Below are positions 1 to 5,948 of a stretch of 8,478 nt of DNA, one piece after another. Position 1 is the first letter of the stretch. Every line of letters begins with the position of its first letter. The notes beneath the pieces were generated by a model. That model saw nothing but the letters and a program-made list of their open reading frames with translations, did no database searches and was not told where the DNA came from. Source of the stretch: an uncultured Lachnospiraceae bacterium (lineage in GTDB: Bacteria; Bacillota; Clostridia; Lachnospirales; Lachnospiraceae); contig CAJKQE010000095.1 of assembly GCA_905201915.1 (NCBI GenBank), positions 1 through 8,478 on the forward strand. Reading direction: 5' to 3'. The translations under genes were made by a program, and so were the position numbers.

Positions 1-2
1 GA

Positions 3-776
3 AAGGCTAAAGAAAAAGAAGAAGTTACAATTCCTACAGGACTGGCAGGCAAAACTTTAAGCGATGTTCAGGCTGAATTACAGCAGTTGGGACTTAGCAA
101 AGTAACGATTGAAAAGACAAAAAGCGAAGATGTAGCAGTAGGTAAAGTTATTTCTGTAAATCCAAAAGAAGGTACTTCTGTTTCCAAAGACACAGAAGTG
201 ACAATTACAGTCAGCATCGGTTCCGGCGATGAAATGGTATCCATACCAAATGTTCGTGGAGTAAAAGCAGCAGATGCACAGGCAACCTTAGAGAAAAAAG
301 GACTGATTGTAACAGTGGAAGAAGCTTATGACGAAAACGCCGGAGTTGGTGAAGGAGAAGTATATGCACAGACTCCAAAGGCAGGAAATCGTGTAGAAGC
401 GGGAACTTCTGTAACGATTAAGGTTCTGAATAAAAACGCTGCTTCCAATGGAAGTGGAGAGACACAGAACGGCGAAAGCGTAGAAGCCGGACAGTGGGCT
501 ACACCAGAAGATGTCAACATTGAAAAACCAAGCAATTATCAGGGCGGTCAGGTACGCCTTCGTCTGGTACAGGACGTCGACGGCAGCCAGAGTAGCGGAG
601 GAAAAGTTATTCTTTCCGATAAAGTGCTGGAATTCAGTGAAAAAGGCGGCTACAATGTAGGAAGAATTGTAGGAAAAGAAGGCGTTTCCACAGGAACATT
701 GTATTTCGATGAAATGCAGTCTGACGGAAATTATAAAGTTTTATATCAGTATCAGTTAGAATTTGAAAAAGAATAA
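3..776 (+). CDS. prkC: Serine/threonine protein kinase with PASTA domains, C-terminal part (5' end outside window)
   Basis: The frame is open from the left edge, so this is the last 257 residues of a longer protein; the kinase and transmembrane parts lie outside. Two PASTA repeats are visible, about residues 8-73 (VTIPTGLAGKTLSDVQAEL through a VNPKEGTSVSKDTEVTI core) and 78-143 (VSIPNVRGVKAADAQATL through TPKAGNRVEAGTSVTIKV). A low-complexity Gly/Ser/Asn/Glu linker follows, then a roughly 95-residue beta-rich tail. PASTA repeats are the extracellular, muropeptide-binding part of PrkC/Stk1 kinases, which couple cell-wall state to phosphorylation of cytoplasmic targets. The assignment also rests on position: in Firmicutes prkC normally precedes rsgA, rpe and thiN, as here. 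The start cannot be given; the TTG at 87 lies inside the first PASTA repeat and is not a start. PASTA repeats also occur in some penicillin-binding proteins, a less likely alternative given the neighbours. Confidence 0.85.
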   Translation, partial: KAKEKEEVTIPTGLAGKTLSDVQAELQQLGLSKVTIEKTKSEDVAVGKVISVNPKEGTSVSKDTEVTITVSIGSGDEMVSIPNVRGVKAADAQATLEKKGLIVTVEEAYDENAGVGEGEVYAQTPKAGNRVEAGTSVTIKVLNKNAASNGSGETQNGESVEAGQWATPEDVNIEKPSNYQGGQVRLRLVQDVDGSQSSGGKVILSDKVLEFSEKGGYNVGRIVGKEGVSTGTLYFDEMQSDGNYKVLYQYQLEFEKE

Positions 777-796
777 GAAACTTTATGTTAATAGTT

Positions 797-827
797 GGGG
801 CAGGATTGAAAATCCTGTCCCATTTTG
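797..827 (+). terminator. Intrinsic terminator after prkC
   Basis: An 11-bp stem (797-807 pairing with 811-821, one G-U pair) closes a 3-nt GAA loop and is followed by a short T-rich stretch (ATTTTG). It lies 20 bp after the kinase stop codon. The T-run is short, so termination may be partial, but it would separate the kinase from the downstream regulator and rsgA. Confidence 0.7.
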
Positions 828-845
828 CGTGTTTGGATAAACTTC

Positions 846-875
846 TTGACAAATATGTTGGATACGACATACAAT
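846..875 (+). promoter_or_regulatory. Sigma-A promoter with embedded operator-like dyad for the XRE gene
   Basis: TTGACA at 846-851 and TACAAT at 870-875 are separated by 18 bp. Between them, 855-870 reads ATGTTGGATACGACAT, an imperfect 16-bp dyad (12 of 16 positions symmetric), placed where a bound repressor would block RNA polymerase. This is the usual layout of self-repressed HigA-like antitoxin promoters, so autoregulation by the downstream XRE protein is inferred. Confidence 0.7.
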
Positions 876-906
876 GAGATTATTCTTGAGAGGATTGGTG
901 AAAATA

Positions 907-1179
907 ATGAGTGAATTTCGTGATTTTTTAGACGAACAGCTTGAGGATAAAGAATTTAGAGAAGAATATGAAAATATGTCTCCGGAATTTGATATTATTC
1001 GAGCAATGGTAGCAGCGAGAAAAGAGCGAAATATGACACAAAAGGAATTAGCAGAAAAGACAGGGATAACGCAGGCAGATATTAGTCGTATTGAAAACGG
1101 TACACGTAACCCTAGCCTTGATATGATTAAAAGATTGGCAAAAGGAATGGGAATGAGACTAAAATTAGAATTGATATGA
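907..1179 (+). CDS. XRE-family helix-turn-helix regulator, HigA antitoxin-like (orphan)
   Basis: This is a 90-residue DNA-binding protein. An acidic N-terminal segment (SEFRDFLDEQLEDKEFREEY, residues 2-21) precedes an XRE helix-turn-helix (about 30-83) whose core QKELAEKTGITQADISRIENG matches antitoxins of RelE/HigB-type toxin-antitoxin pairs. The N-terminal segment is also typical of that antitoxin group. The ATG at 907 is chosen because the in-frame ATG at 874 overlaps the -10 box and so precedes the transcript start; GGTGA at 897-901 gives a usable ribosome binding site. No toxin gene is present: only about 30 bp separate the promoter from the start codon, where the toxin gene usually sits. 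It may be a solitary regulator or the survivor of a lost toxin. It sits between prkC and rsgA, which are usually adjacent, suggesting insertion. Confidence 0.85.
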   Translation: MSEFRDFLDEQLEDKEFREEYENMSPEFDIIRAMVAARKERNMTQKELAEKTGITQADISRIENGTRNPSLDMIKRLAKGMGMRLKLELI

Positions 1180-1185
1180 AAAAGT

Positions 1186-1212
1186 AATTTGTGCAGACCG
1201 TCTGCACAAATT
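1186..1212. terminator. Perfect 12-bp inverted repeat after the XRE gene (possible terminator)
   Basis: AATTTGTGCAGA (1186-1197) is exactly complementary to TCTGCACAAATT (1201-1212) with a 3-nt CCG loop, 6 bp after the XRE stop codon. The stem is strong, but no T-tract follows on the plus strand; an A-rich stretch precedes it, which would be a T-tract on the minus strand. It could act as a terminator, a 3'-end stabiliser or a boundary of the inserted gene. Confidence 0.5.
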
Positions 1213-1271
1213 GCAAACTTAAAGTTCATTGAACAAAAAAGCCTTTATGGGTGGGAATTTTCAATGAAATA

Positions 1272-1300
1272 TTTACAGTATACAGAAAATGTGATATAAC
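1272..1300 (+). promoter_or_regulatory. Extended -10 promoter for rsgA-rpe-thiN
   Basis: TTTACA at 1272-1277 and TATAAC at 1295-1300 are 17 bp apart, with a TG at 1292-1293 one base before the -10, giving an extended -10 element. The rsgA start lies about 27 bp downstream of the predicted transcript start. The presence of this promoter fits separation of rsgA from prkC by the XRE gene. Confidence 0.6.
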
Positions 1301-1333
1301 TAGAAAAGCTATAAAGAAATACAGGTAGGTTCA

Positions 1334-2209
1334 ATGCAGGGAAGAATTATAAAAGGAATTGCCGGCTTTTATTATGTAACAGCAGAGTCGGAATTATATG
1401 AATGTAAAGCAAAAGGAATTTTCAGAAAAGAAAAAATGAAGCCGCTGGTAGGCGATTTGGTAGAAATAGAAATTTTAGATGAGGAAAAGAAATTGGGAAA
1501 TATTGTAGATATTTTACCCAGAAAGAATTCTCTTATCCGTCCGGCTGTGGCAAATATTGATCAGGCTCTGGTTATTTTTGCTGCTAAAGAACCAAATCCA
1601 AATCTGTCCTTACTAGACCGATTTTTAGTGACTATGGAGCGACAGGAAATTCCGGTTCTGATTTGTATCAATAAAGAGGATTTAGCACTGCCGGAAGAAA
1701 TAGAAGAAATCAAGACTATTTATCAAAATTGCGGTTATCCTGTAATCTTTACCAGTGCAAGCAAGGAAAAAGGAATTGAAGAGCTTCGTGCTGTTTTAAA
1801 CGGTAAAACCACAGCAGTGGCAGGTCCTTCCGGTGTAGGGAAATCTTCATTGACAAATTTACTTGCTCCCGGTATCAACATGGAAACGGGAGAAATCAGT
1901 AAAAAGCTTGGGAGAGGGCGTCATACTACAAGACATTCTCAACTTATTGAATTATGGCAGGAAACGTATCTTATGGACACACCGGGATTTACTTCTTTCT
2001 ATGTGGAGAATATGGAAAAGCAGGAGCTTCGCTATTATTTTCCTGAATTTCAGGATTATGAGGGGAACTGCAGATTTCAGGGATGTACCCATACTCATGA
2101 GCCGGGTTGTATGGTAAAAGAAGCTTTAGAGCATGGAAAAATCAGTTACAAAAGATATGAGAATTATTTAGAAATGTATAGAGAACTTGAGGAAAAAAGG
2201 AGGTATTAG
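1334..2209 (+). CDS. rsgA: Ribosome small-subunit-dependent GTPase RsgA (YloQ)
   Basis: RsgA is a circularly permuted GTPase that binds the 30S subunit and acts late in its assembly. The order of motifs in these 291 residues is diagnostic. An N-terminal OB-fold (about 1-70) is followed by G4 NKED (113-116), G5 SAS (141-143), the P-loop GPSGVGKS (164-171), the switch region GRHTTRH (195-201) and G3 DTPG (215-218). The C-terminal zinc site uses C246, C251, H253 and C259, in the sequence NCRFQGCTHTHEPGC. Length is normal for the family. The ATG at 1334 follows AGGTAGG (1323-1329). It is the first gene of a compact operon with rpe, whose ribosome binding site lies inside the rsgA 3' end, and thiN. 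In many Firmicutes the same trio follows prkC, whose kinase can phosphorylate RsgA. Confidence 0.97.
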   Translation: MQGRIIKGIAGFYYVTAESELYECKAKGIFRKEKMKPLVGDLVEIEILDEEKKLGNIVDILPRKNSLIRPAVANIDQALVIFAAKEPNPNLSLLDRFLVTMERQEIPVLICINKEDLALPEEIEEIKTIYQNCGYPVIFTSASKEKGIEELRAVLNGKTTAVAGPSGVGKSSLTNLLAPGINMETGEISKKLGRGRHTTRHSQLIELWQETYLMDTPGFTSFYVENMEKQELRYYFPEFQDYEGNCRFQGCTHTHEPGCMVKEALEHGKISYKRYENYLEMYRELEEKRRY

Positions 2210-2211
2210 AA

Positions 2212-2868
2212 ATGGAATATCAGTTATCCCCATCTATTTTAGCAGCAGATTTTTCAAAGCTGAGTGAGGAAATTGCAAAGGTAGAGAATGCTGGTGCACG
2301 CTGGCTTCATATTGATATTATGGACGGGCAATTTGTGCCGTCTATTTCAATGGGAATTCCGGTGATTTCATCTATTAGAAAAAGAACAGATTTATTCTTT
2401 GATGTTCATATTATGGCTCTGGACCCTACTCCTTTGATTGCAGATTTTGCAAAGGCAGGAGCAGATTTAATTACTGTTCATGCAGAAGCATGCCCTAATT
2501 TGGACAGAACACTGCGTCTTATCAGAGAGAAAGGGTGTAAAGTTGGTGTTGCCATTAATCCGGCGACATCTGTTCATGTATTAGAAAATGTACTGGAAAT
2601 CGTGGATATGGTGTTAATTATGACAGTTAATCCGGGATTTGGAGGACAGGCATATATTCCTTATTGTGCAAATAAAGTGCGTCAGATACGAGAAATGGCA
2701 AAGGAAAGAAATCTGACTTTGGATATTGAGGTTGACGGTGGAATTAACAAAAATACCATTCAGGAGGTAGTGGATGCTGGAGCAAATATTATTGTAGCCG
2801 GTTCTGCTGTTTTTCAAGGTGATGTTGATGCAAATGTCAAAGAACTGAAAGGAATTATGGAAAGATAA
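2212..2868 (+). CDS. rpe: Ribulose-phosphate 3-epimerase
   Basis: Rpe interconverts D-ribulose 5-phosphate and D-xylulose 5-phosphate in the non-oxidative pentose phosphate pathway, in the cytoplasm. The 218 residues form a TIM barrel of normal length. Visible signature parts are LSPSILAADF (5-14), HIDIMDGQFVP (33-43) with metal ligand H33 and catalytic D35, DVHIM (64-68) with ligand H66, the phosphate-binding loop NPGFGGQ (140-146), VDGGI (174-178) with catalytic D175, and AGSAVF (196-201). The ATG at 2212 lies 2 bp after the rsgA stop codon and 8 bp after a near-ideal AAGGAGG (2197-2203). The stop codon overlaps the thiN start. The residues after the phosphate loop (YIPYCANKV) differ a little from the common FIPEMLEKV form, but the active site is complete. 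Confidence 0.97.
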   Translation: MEYQLSPSILAADFSKLSEEIAKVENAGARWLHIDIMDGQFVPSISMGIPVISSIRKRTDLFFDVHIMALDPTPLIADFAKAGADLITVHAEACPNLDRTLRLIREKGCKVGVAINPATSVHVLENVLEIVDMVLIMTVNPGFGGQAYIPYCANKVRQIREMAKERNLTLDIEVDGGINKNTIQEVVDAGANIIVAGSAVFQGDVDANVKELKGIMER

Positions 2869-3524
2869 TGAATACCGTACTGATATGTGGCGGATTTTTA
2901 GAAGAAGAAACTGCAAAAAAAGTATTAGAAAAAATCAAACCGGATTGTATTATCGGTATTGATAGAGGATTGGAATTTTGTTACAGAAATCAGATTTATC
3001 CTCAGTATATTTTGGGGGATTTTGATAGTGTTGATAAACGGATACTGGATTTCTATGAAAACCAAAAGGAAATTCCGGTGCAGAGATATAAGCCGGAGAA
3101 GGATGCCACCGATGCAAGAATAGGTTTGGAATTGGCATTAAAATTAGGAAGTAAGAGGATTTTTCTACTGGGTGCTACAGGAGGAAGGCTGGATCATTAT
3201 ATGGGAAATTTGCAGTCTTTGCAAATACCCTTAAAGTATGGGGCAAAAGCCTGGATTATTGACAGCCAGAATGTCATTACTATGTGGGACAGTTCTTTTT
3301 CCATAGAAAAACAGGAAAGTTTTGGGAAATATATCTCCTTTCTGGCAGTAAGTGAAAAGGTGGAGGGGATTACCTTGAAAGGTTTTAAATACCCTCTTTA
3401 TAAATATACCATGACAAATGATGACGGCATTGGTATCAGTAATGAAATAGAGGAAGATACAGCGTATGTGGAGTTTGAAAGTGGTATTCTTTTGATGATT
3501 ATGTCGAGAGATAAAAAATGTTAA
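2868..3524 (+). CDS. thiN: Thiamine diphosphokinase
   Basis: ThiN transfers pyrophosphate from ATP to thiamine, giving the cofactor thiamine diphosphate used by transketolase and related enzymes. The 218-residue protein shows the family motifs: GDFDSVD (50-56, acidic metal-binding loop), KDATDARIGLELAL (78-91), the nucleotide-binding GATGGRLDHYMGNL (102-115) and, in the C-terminal beta-sandwich that holds thiamine, SNE (191-193). The ATG overlaps the rpe stop codon by one base (TAATG), implying translational coupling; GGAAAG at 2859-2864 is the only nearby ribosome binding site and is close. It is the last gene of the rsgA operon. No TPP riboswitch precedes it, so expression probably follows the operon promoter rather than thiamine supply. 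Confidence 0.95.
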   Translation: MNTVLICGGFLEEETAKKVLEKIKPDCIIGIDRGLEFCYRNQIYPQYILGDFDSVDKRILDFYENQKEIPVQRYKPEKDATDARIGLELALKLGSKRIFLLGATGGRLDHYMGNLQSLQIPLKYGAKAWIIDSQNVITMWDSSFSIEKQESFGKYISFLAVSEKVEGITLKGFKYPLYKYTMTNDDGIGISNEIEEDTAYVEFESGILLMIMSRDKKC

Positions 3525-3563
3525 ATAAAATGTGGAAATTTCCGTTTCAATTTGCATATCAAA

Positions 3564-3619
3564 CAATAAGACTATGGAATTTAACAGACATCGTCTGTTG
3601 AATTTCCGTGGTCTTATTG
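3564..3619 (+). terminator. Long wobble-rich hairpin between thiN and padR
   Basis: The arms 3564-3589 and 3593-3619 pair over about 26 bp around a 3-nt loop, with 9 bp at the base (CAATAAGAC/GTCTTATTG) and 7 bp at the tip (AACAGAC/GTCTGTT). The imperfect positions are mostly T opposite G, which pair as U-G only in plus-strand RNA, with one bulge. This suggests it works in the thiN transcript. No clear T-tract follows, so it may be a weak terminator or an RNA-stabilising 3' structure. Confidence 0.5.
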
Positions 3620-3629
3620 CAGTTAATTG

Positions 3630-4157
3630 TTAAAAAGTTTCTTCTAATGATGAAATCCATTCTTCGATTGTATTAACTAAAACCATTTGCTGCTTTAAAA
3701 CAGCTATTCCTGTTTTGGGTATTTTCGGTATATTTTCTTTTTCTTGCAGATTTTGTGCTAAGTACATTTTAAGAATACCTATATTTTCTTTAATTTTGTT
3801 GATACATTCTTTTTGCATTTTGGGAGATAGACTGTCTAAATTTACAATTACAGCATTAAAGTCCAAAAAAAGATGTATGGGCTTCCCTGCAATCTCTAAC
3901 ATCAACTTTTCAAACTCTTTTTCTCCCGTTTCCGTTAAAGTATACACTGATTTCTCGGGCATTTTTCCCTCTTTTACGACTTCTCCTTTAATAAGTCCCT
4001 TTTTTTCCAGTTGAATAACTTTTTTATAAATAGACGGGGTACTGATTTTTACCCATTTAGATATATTTCGATATTCTACTAACTTTTGGATATCGTATGC
4101 CCCCATAGGTTCTTTTTTTAACATTCCTAAAACTATCAAATCAATCGTTGCCATCAT
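3630..4157 (-). CDS. PadR-family transcriptional regulator
   Basis: This is a 175-residue protein with an N-terminal winged helix (about 5-85) of PadR type: DLIVLGMLKKEPMGAYDIQK, a recognition-helix region (ISTPSIYKKVIQLEKKGLI, 38-56) and a wing ending in VYTLTETGEKEF (71-82). A helical C-terminal part (about 110-173) is the dimerisation region of the longer PadR subgroup. PadR proteins usually repress a divergent gene and release DNA on binding a small molecule. The start is either of two adjacent ATGs (4157 or 4154); GGAGAGG at 4164-4170 serves both. It is divergent from a MATE pump, with four matching dyads between them, so repression of both the pump and itself is inferred. It converges on thiN. 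The ligand cannot be read from the sequence. Confidence 0.92.
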   Translation of the reverse strand: MMATIDLIVLGMLKKEPMGAYDIQKLVEYRNISKWVKISTPSIYKKVIQLEKKGLIKGEVVKEGKMPEKSVYTLTETGEKEFEKLMLEIAGKPIHLFLDFNAVIVNLDSLSPKMQKECINKIKENIGILKMYLAQNLQEKENIPKIPKTGIAVLKQQMVLVNTIEEWISSLEETF

Positions 4158-4208
4158 ATTTTACCTCTCCATATTTTACAGACTACAAATAAAATAAACC
4201 AAAAGTAT

Positions 4209-4227
4209 ATACTGTAATTTATAGTAT
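4209..4227. promoter_or_regulatory. Operator-like dyad A, over the padR promoter
   Basis: The core ACTGTAA-T-TTATAGT (4211-4225) matches the four-copy consensus ACTATAA-N-TTATAGT with one change, and symmetry extends two further bases on each side. It covers the putative padR -10 region, so it would mediate autorepression. Its centre lies about 62 bp, close to six helical turns, from the centre of dyad B. Confidence 0.65.
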
Positions 4228-4244
4228 TTTATCCCTATTGTCAA
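4216..4244 (-). promoter_or_regulatory. Probable padR promoter
   Basis: On the minus strand a consensus TTGACA (4244-4239) is followed after 17 bp by TAAATT (4221-4216), a weak -10. The predicted transcript would start about 50 bp before the padR start codon. The -10 lies inside dyad A. Confidence 0.5.
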
Positions 4245-4263
4245 GACTATTGTGAGGCTTCTA

Positions 4264-4292
4264 TTGACAAATACTATAAATTATAGTAGTAT
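4264..4292 (+). promoter_or_regulatory. Promoter of the MATE pump gene
   Basis: TTGACA (4264-4269) is followed after 17 bp by TAGTAT (4287-4292), four of six matches to a -10. The spacer is almost entirely filled by dyad B, so a bound repressor would exclude RNA polymerase. Confidence 0.65.
4272..4288. promoter_or_regulatory. Operator-like dyad B, perfect copy in the pump promoter spacer
   Basis: TACTATAA-A-TTATAGTA is a perfect 17-bp palindrome with 8-bp arms, lying between the -35 and -10 boxes of the pump promoter. It is the best copy of the repeated dyad and the likeliest main site for the divergent PadR protein. Confidence 0.75.
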
Positions 4293-4303
4293 TTTACGAT
4301 GAA

Positions 4304-4318
4304 ACTATAATTTATACT
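4304..4318. promoter_or_regulatory. Operator-like dyad C in the pump leader
   Basis: ACTATAA-T-TTATACT matches the consensus dyad with one change. It lies just downstream of the predicted transcript start, centred about 31 bp (three helical turns) from dyad B. Confidence 0.65.
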
Positions 4319-4333
4319 ACTATAATTTATATT
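4319..4333. promoter_or_regulatory. Operator-like dyad D in the pump leader
   Basis: ACTATAA-T-TTATATT directly abuts dyad C as a 15-bp tandem copy with one change from consensus. It ends 6 bp before the pump ribosome binding site. Confidence 0.6.
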
Positions 4334-4357
4334 TAATTGAAAGGAGCTTTTACTACA

Positions 4358-5731
4358 ATGAATGAACGTAATAGCAAAATGGAACTTTTAGGAAGCGCAC
4401 CTATCCCCAAAGCGTTAATGGCATTAGGTGTCCCAATTATGATTGGTATGCTGATAAATGCGCTTTACAATTTAGTGGACGCTTATTTTGTCGGTGGATT
4501 GGGAGAAAGTCCTATGGGAGCAATATCTATTGTTTTCCCATTAGGGCAGGTCGTAGTTGGACTCGGCTTAATGTTTGGTAACGGAGCAGCGTCCTATCTT
4601 TCAAGATTATTAGGAAAAGGCGATAAAAGCACCGCTAATAAGGTTGCAAGTACAGCCCTATATGGAAGTGTCTTTGTAGGAGCTATTTTAATTGTTCTTG
4701 CAATTATCTTTTTGGAGCCGATTTTGTCACTTTTAGGAGCAACGGACACTATTATGCCTTATGCTCTGACGTATGCAAGAATTTATGTGATTTCCTGCAT
4801 TTTTAATGTATTCAATGTCACTATGAACAATATTGTTGCAAGCGAAGGTGCAGCAAAAACAACTATGTGCGCTTTGCTTTTAGGTGCAGCAATCAATATG
4901 GTTTTAGACCCTATTTTTATTTATGCACTTAATATGGGGGTAGCGGGGGCTGCTATTGCGACAGCGATTTCACAAATAGTTTCTACGATTGTTTACTTGT
5001 TTTATGTTCTTAGAAAGAAAAGTGCTTTTTCATTCAGCCTTAAAGAATTTGTACCCAAAAAAGAAATTATGGTAGAAATATTAAAAATTGGTGTTCCTAC
5101 ATTAACTTTTCAGCTTCTTACCGGTTTGTCTATTGCATTGATTAACAGAGTTGCAAATGGATATGGCGACGCAGTAATCGCCGGAATGGGAGCAGTAACA
5201 AGGGTTACTTCTATGGGAACTTTAGTAGTATTCGGATTTTTGAAAGGTTTTCAACCGATTGCAGGATTTAGCTATGGAGCAAAGAATTTTGAACGCTTAC
5301 GTCAATCAATAAAAGTTTCTATTTTGTGGTCTAGCATTTTTTGTGTAATTGCAGGATTACTTATGGCACTATTCTCTACTCAAATTATTTCACAATTTGC
5401 TAATGGAAATGAAGCCATGATTGCTGTTGGGCAAAAATCACTTATGGCAAACGGCTTCTCATTCTTCCCTTTTGGTTTTTATACCGTATATTCTTCATTG
5501 TTCCTTGCACTTGGAAAAGGCACTGCCGGCTTTATTCTTGGAGCTTGCCGACAAGGTATTTGCTTTGTTCCTGTTATTCTGTTTCTTCCGACACTTTGGG
5601 GAATGAATGGAATATTATATGCGCAGCCGATTGCAGACATAATTTCTGCTATTGTCACAGCTTTTATGGCACTGCATTTCCATAAAGAATTAGCGGAAGC
5701 ATCTAAAAGCGGGATTATAAAAAAGGAATAA
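4358..5731 (+). CDS. MATE-family multidrug efflux transporter (MepA-like)
   Basis: This is a 457-residue integral membrane protein of normal MATE length, with about twelve hydrophobic segments in two similar halves (roughly 15-220 and 235-445). Family features include VPIMIGMLINALYNLVDAYF (25-44) with the following FVGGLG, the N-half VTMNNIVASEGAAKTTM (154-170), and in the C-half GAVTRVTSMG (278-287) and GFQPIAGFSYGAKNFER (297-313). MATE pumps export cationic and aromatic drugs using a sodium or proton gradient. The ATG at 4358 is chosen because AAAGGAG (4340-4346) precedes it; a TTG at 4337 would overlap that site. Expression is probably controlled by the divergent PadR protein through the dyads in its promoter and leader. 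Exact substrates cannot be inferred. Confidence 0.93.
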   Translation: MNERNSKMELLGSAPIPKALMALGVPIMIGMLINALYNLVDAYFVGGLGESPMGAISIVFPLGQVVVGLGLMFGNGAASYLSRLLGKGDKSTANKVASTALYGSVFVGAILIVLAIIFLEPILSLLGATDTIMPYALTYARIYVISCIFNVFNVTMNNIVASEGAAKTTMCALLLGAAINMVLDPIFIYALNMGVAGAAIATAISQIVSTIVYLFYVLRKKSAFSFSLKEFVPKKEIMVEILKIGVPTLTFQLLTGLSIALINRVANGYGDAVIAGMGAVTRVTSMGTLVVFGFLKGFQPIAGFSYGAKNFERLRQSIKVSILWSSIFCVIAGLLMALFSTQIISQFANGNEAMIAVGQKSLMANGFSFFPFGFYTVYSSLFLALGKGTAGFILGACRQGICFVPVILFLPTLWGMNGILYAQPIADIISAIVTAFMALHFHKELAEASKSGIIKKE

Positions 5732-5733
5732 AC

Positions 5734-5749
5734 TTTTCAACGTTGAAAA
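5734..5749. repeat. 16-bp perfect palindrome after the pump gene
   Basis: TTTTCAACGTTGAAAA is exactly self-complementary and begins 2 bp after the pump stop codon. It has no loop, so it suits a protein-binding site better than an RNA terminator; its function is unknown. Confidence 0.4.
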
Positions 5750-5769
5750 TGTTGATTTACATTGAATTT

Positions 5770-5813
5770 GAAGCTCTATTGTGGTAATCTAAGAATTGCT
5801 ATATTGGAGCTTC
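5770..5813 (+). terminator. Long wobble-rich hairpin after the MATE gene
   Basis: Arms 5770-5788 and 5795-5813 pair over 19 bp with one T-T mismatch and four G-T wobble positions around a 6-nt loop. The outer base is GAAGCTC/GAGCTTC. Wobbles pair only in plus-strand RNA, fitting the 3' end of the pump transcript. The bases that follow are T-rich but interrupted, so it is a probable rather than classical terminator. Confidence 0.5.
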
Positions 5814-5948
5814 TTGTACATTTATATTACAGAAGAAAAATAAAAGAGATTAACATGATGGTTTGTGGCACTTGTTATGGCACTCGATGAGAGTAACAAT
5901 AAGCGCAAGCCTATCAAATAAAGGAATTCTAAGGAGGAAAATAGAAAA

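Noticed and set aside
87..776. TTG at 87 as a start for the PASTA protein
   Set aside because: The frame is open to the left edge and residues before 87 belong to the same PASTA repeat.
874..906. ATG at 874 as the start of the XRE protein
   Set aside because: It overlaps the -10 box TACAAT, so it would lie upstream of the transcript start; the extra 11 residues are not typical of the family.
2614..2916. Antisense open frames over rpe, thiN, rsgA and ychF
   Set aside because: They mirror strongly supported genes and have no start signals or recognisable domains.
3525..3629. TPP riboswitch or attachment site near thiN
   Set aside because: No riboswitch core precedes thiN and no matching direct repeat was found across the padR/pump segment.
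4337..4357. TTG at 4337 as the pump start
   Set aside because: It overlaps the ribosome binding site AAAGGAG that serves the ATG at 4358.
5756..5890. Open frame of 44 codons ending MMVCGTCYGTR, considered as an integrase tail
   Set aside because: No ribosome binding site, it runs through a long hairpin, and no family could be recognised.
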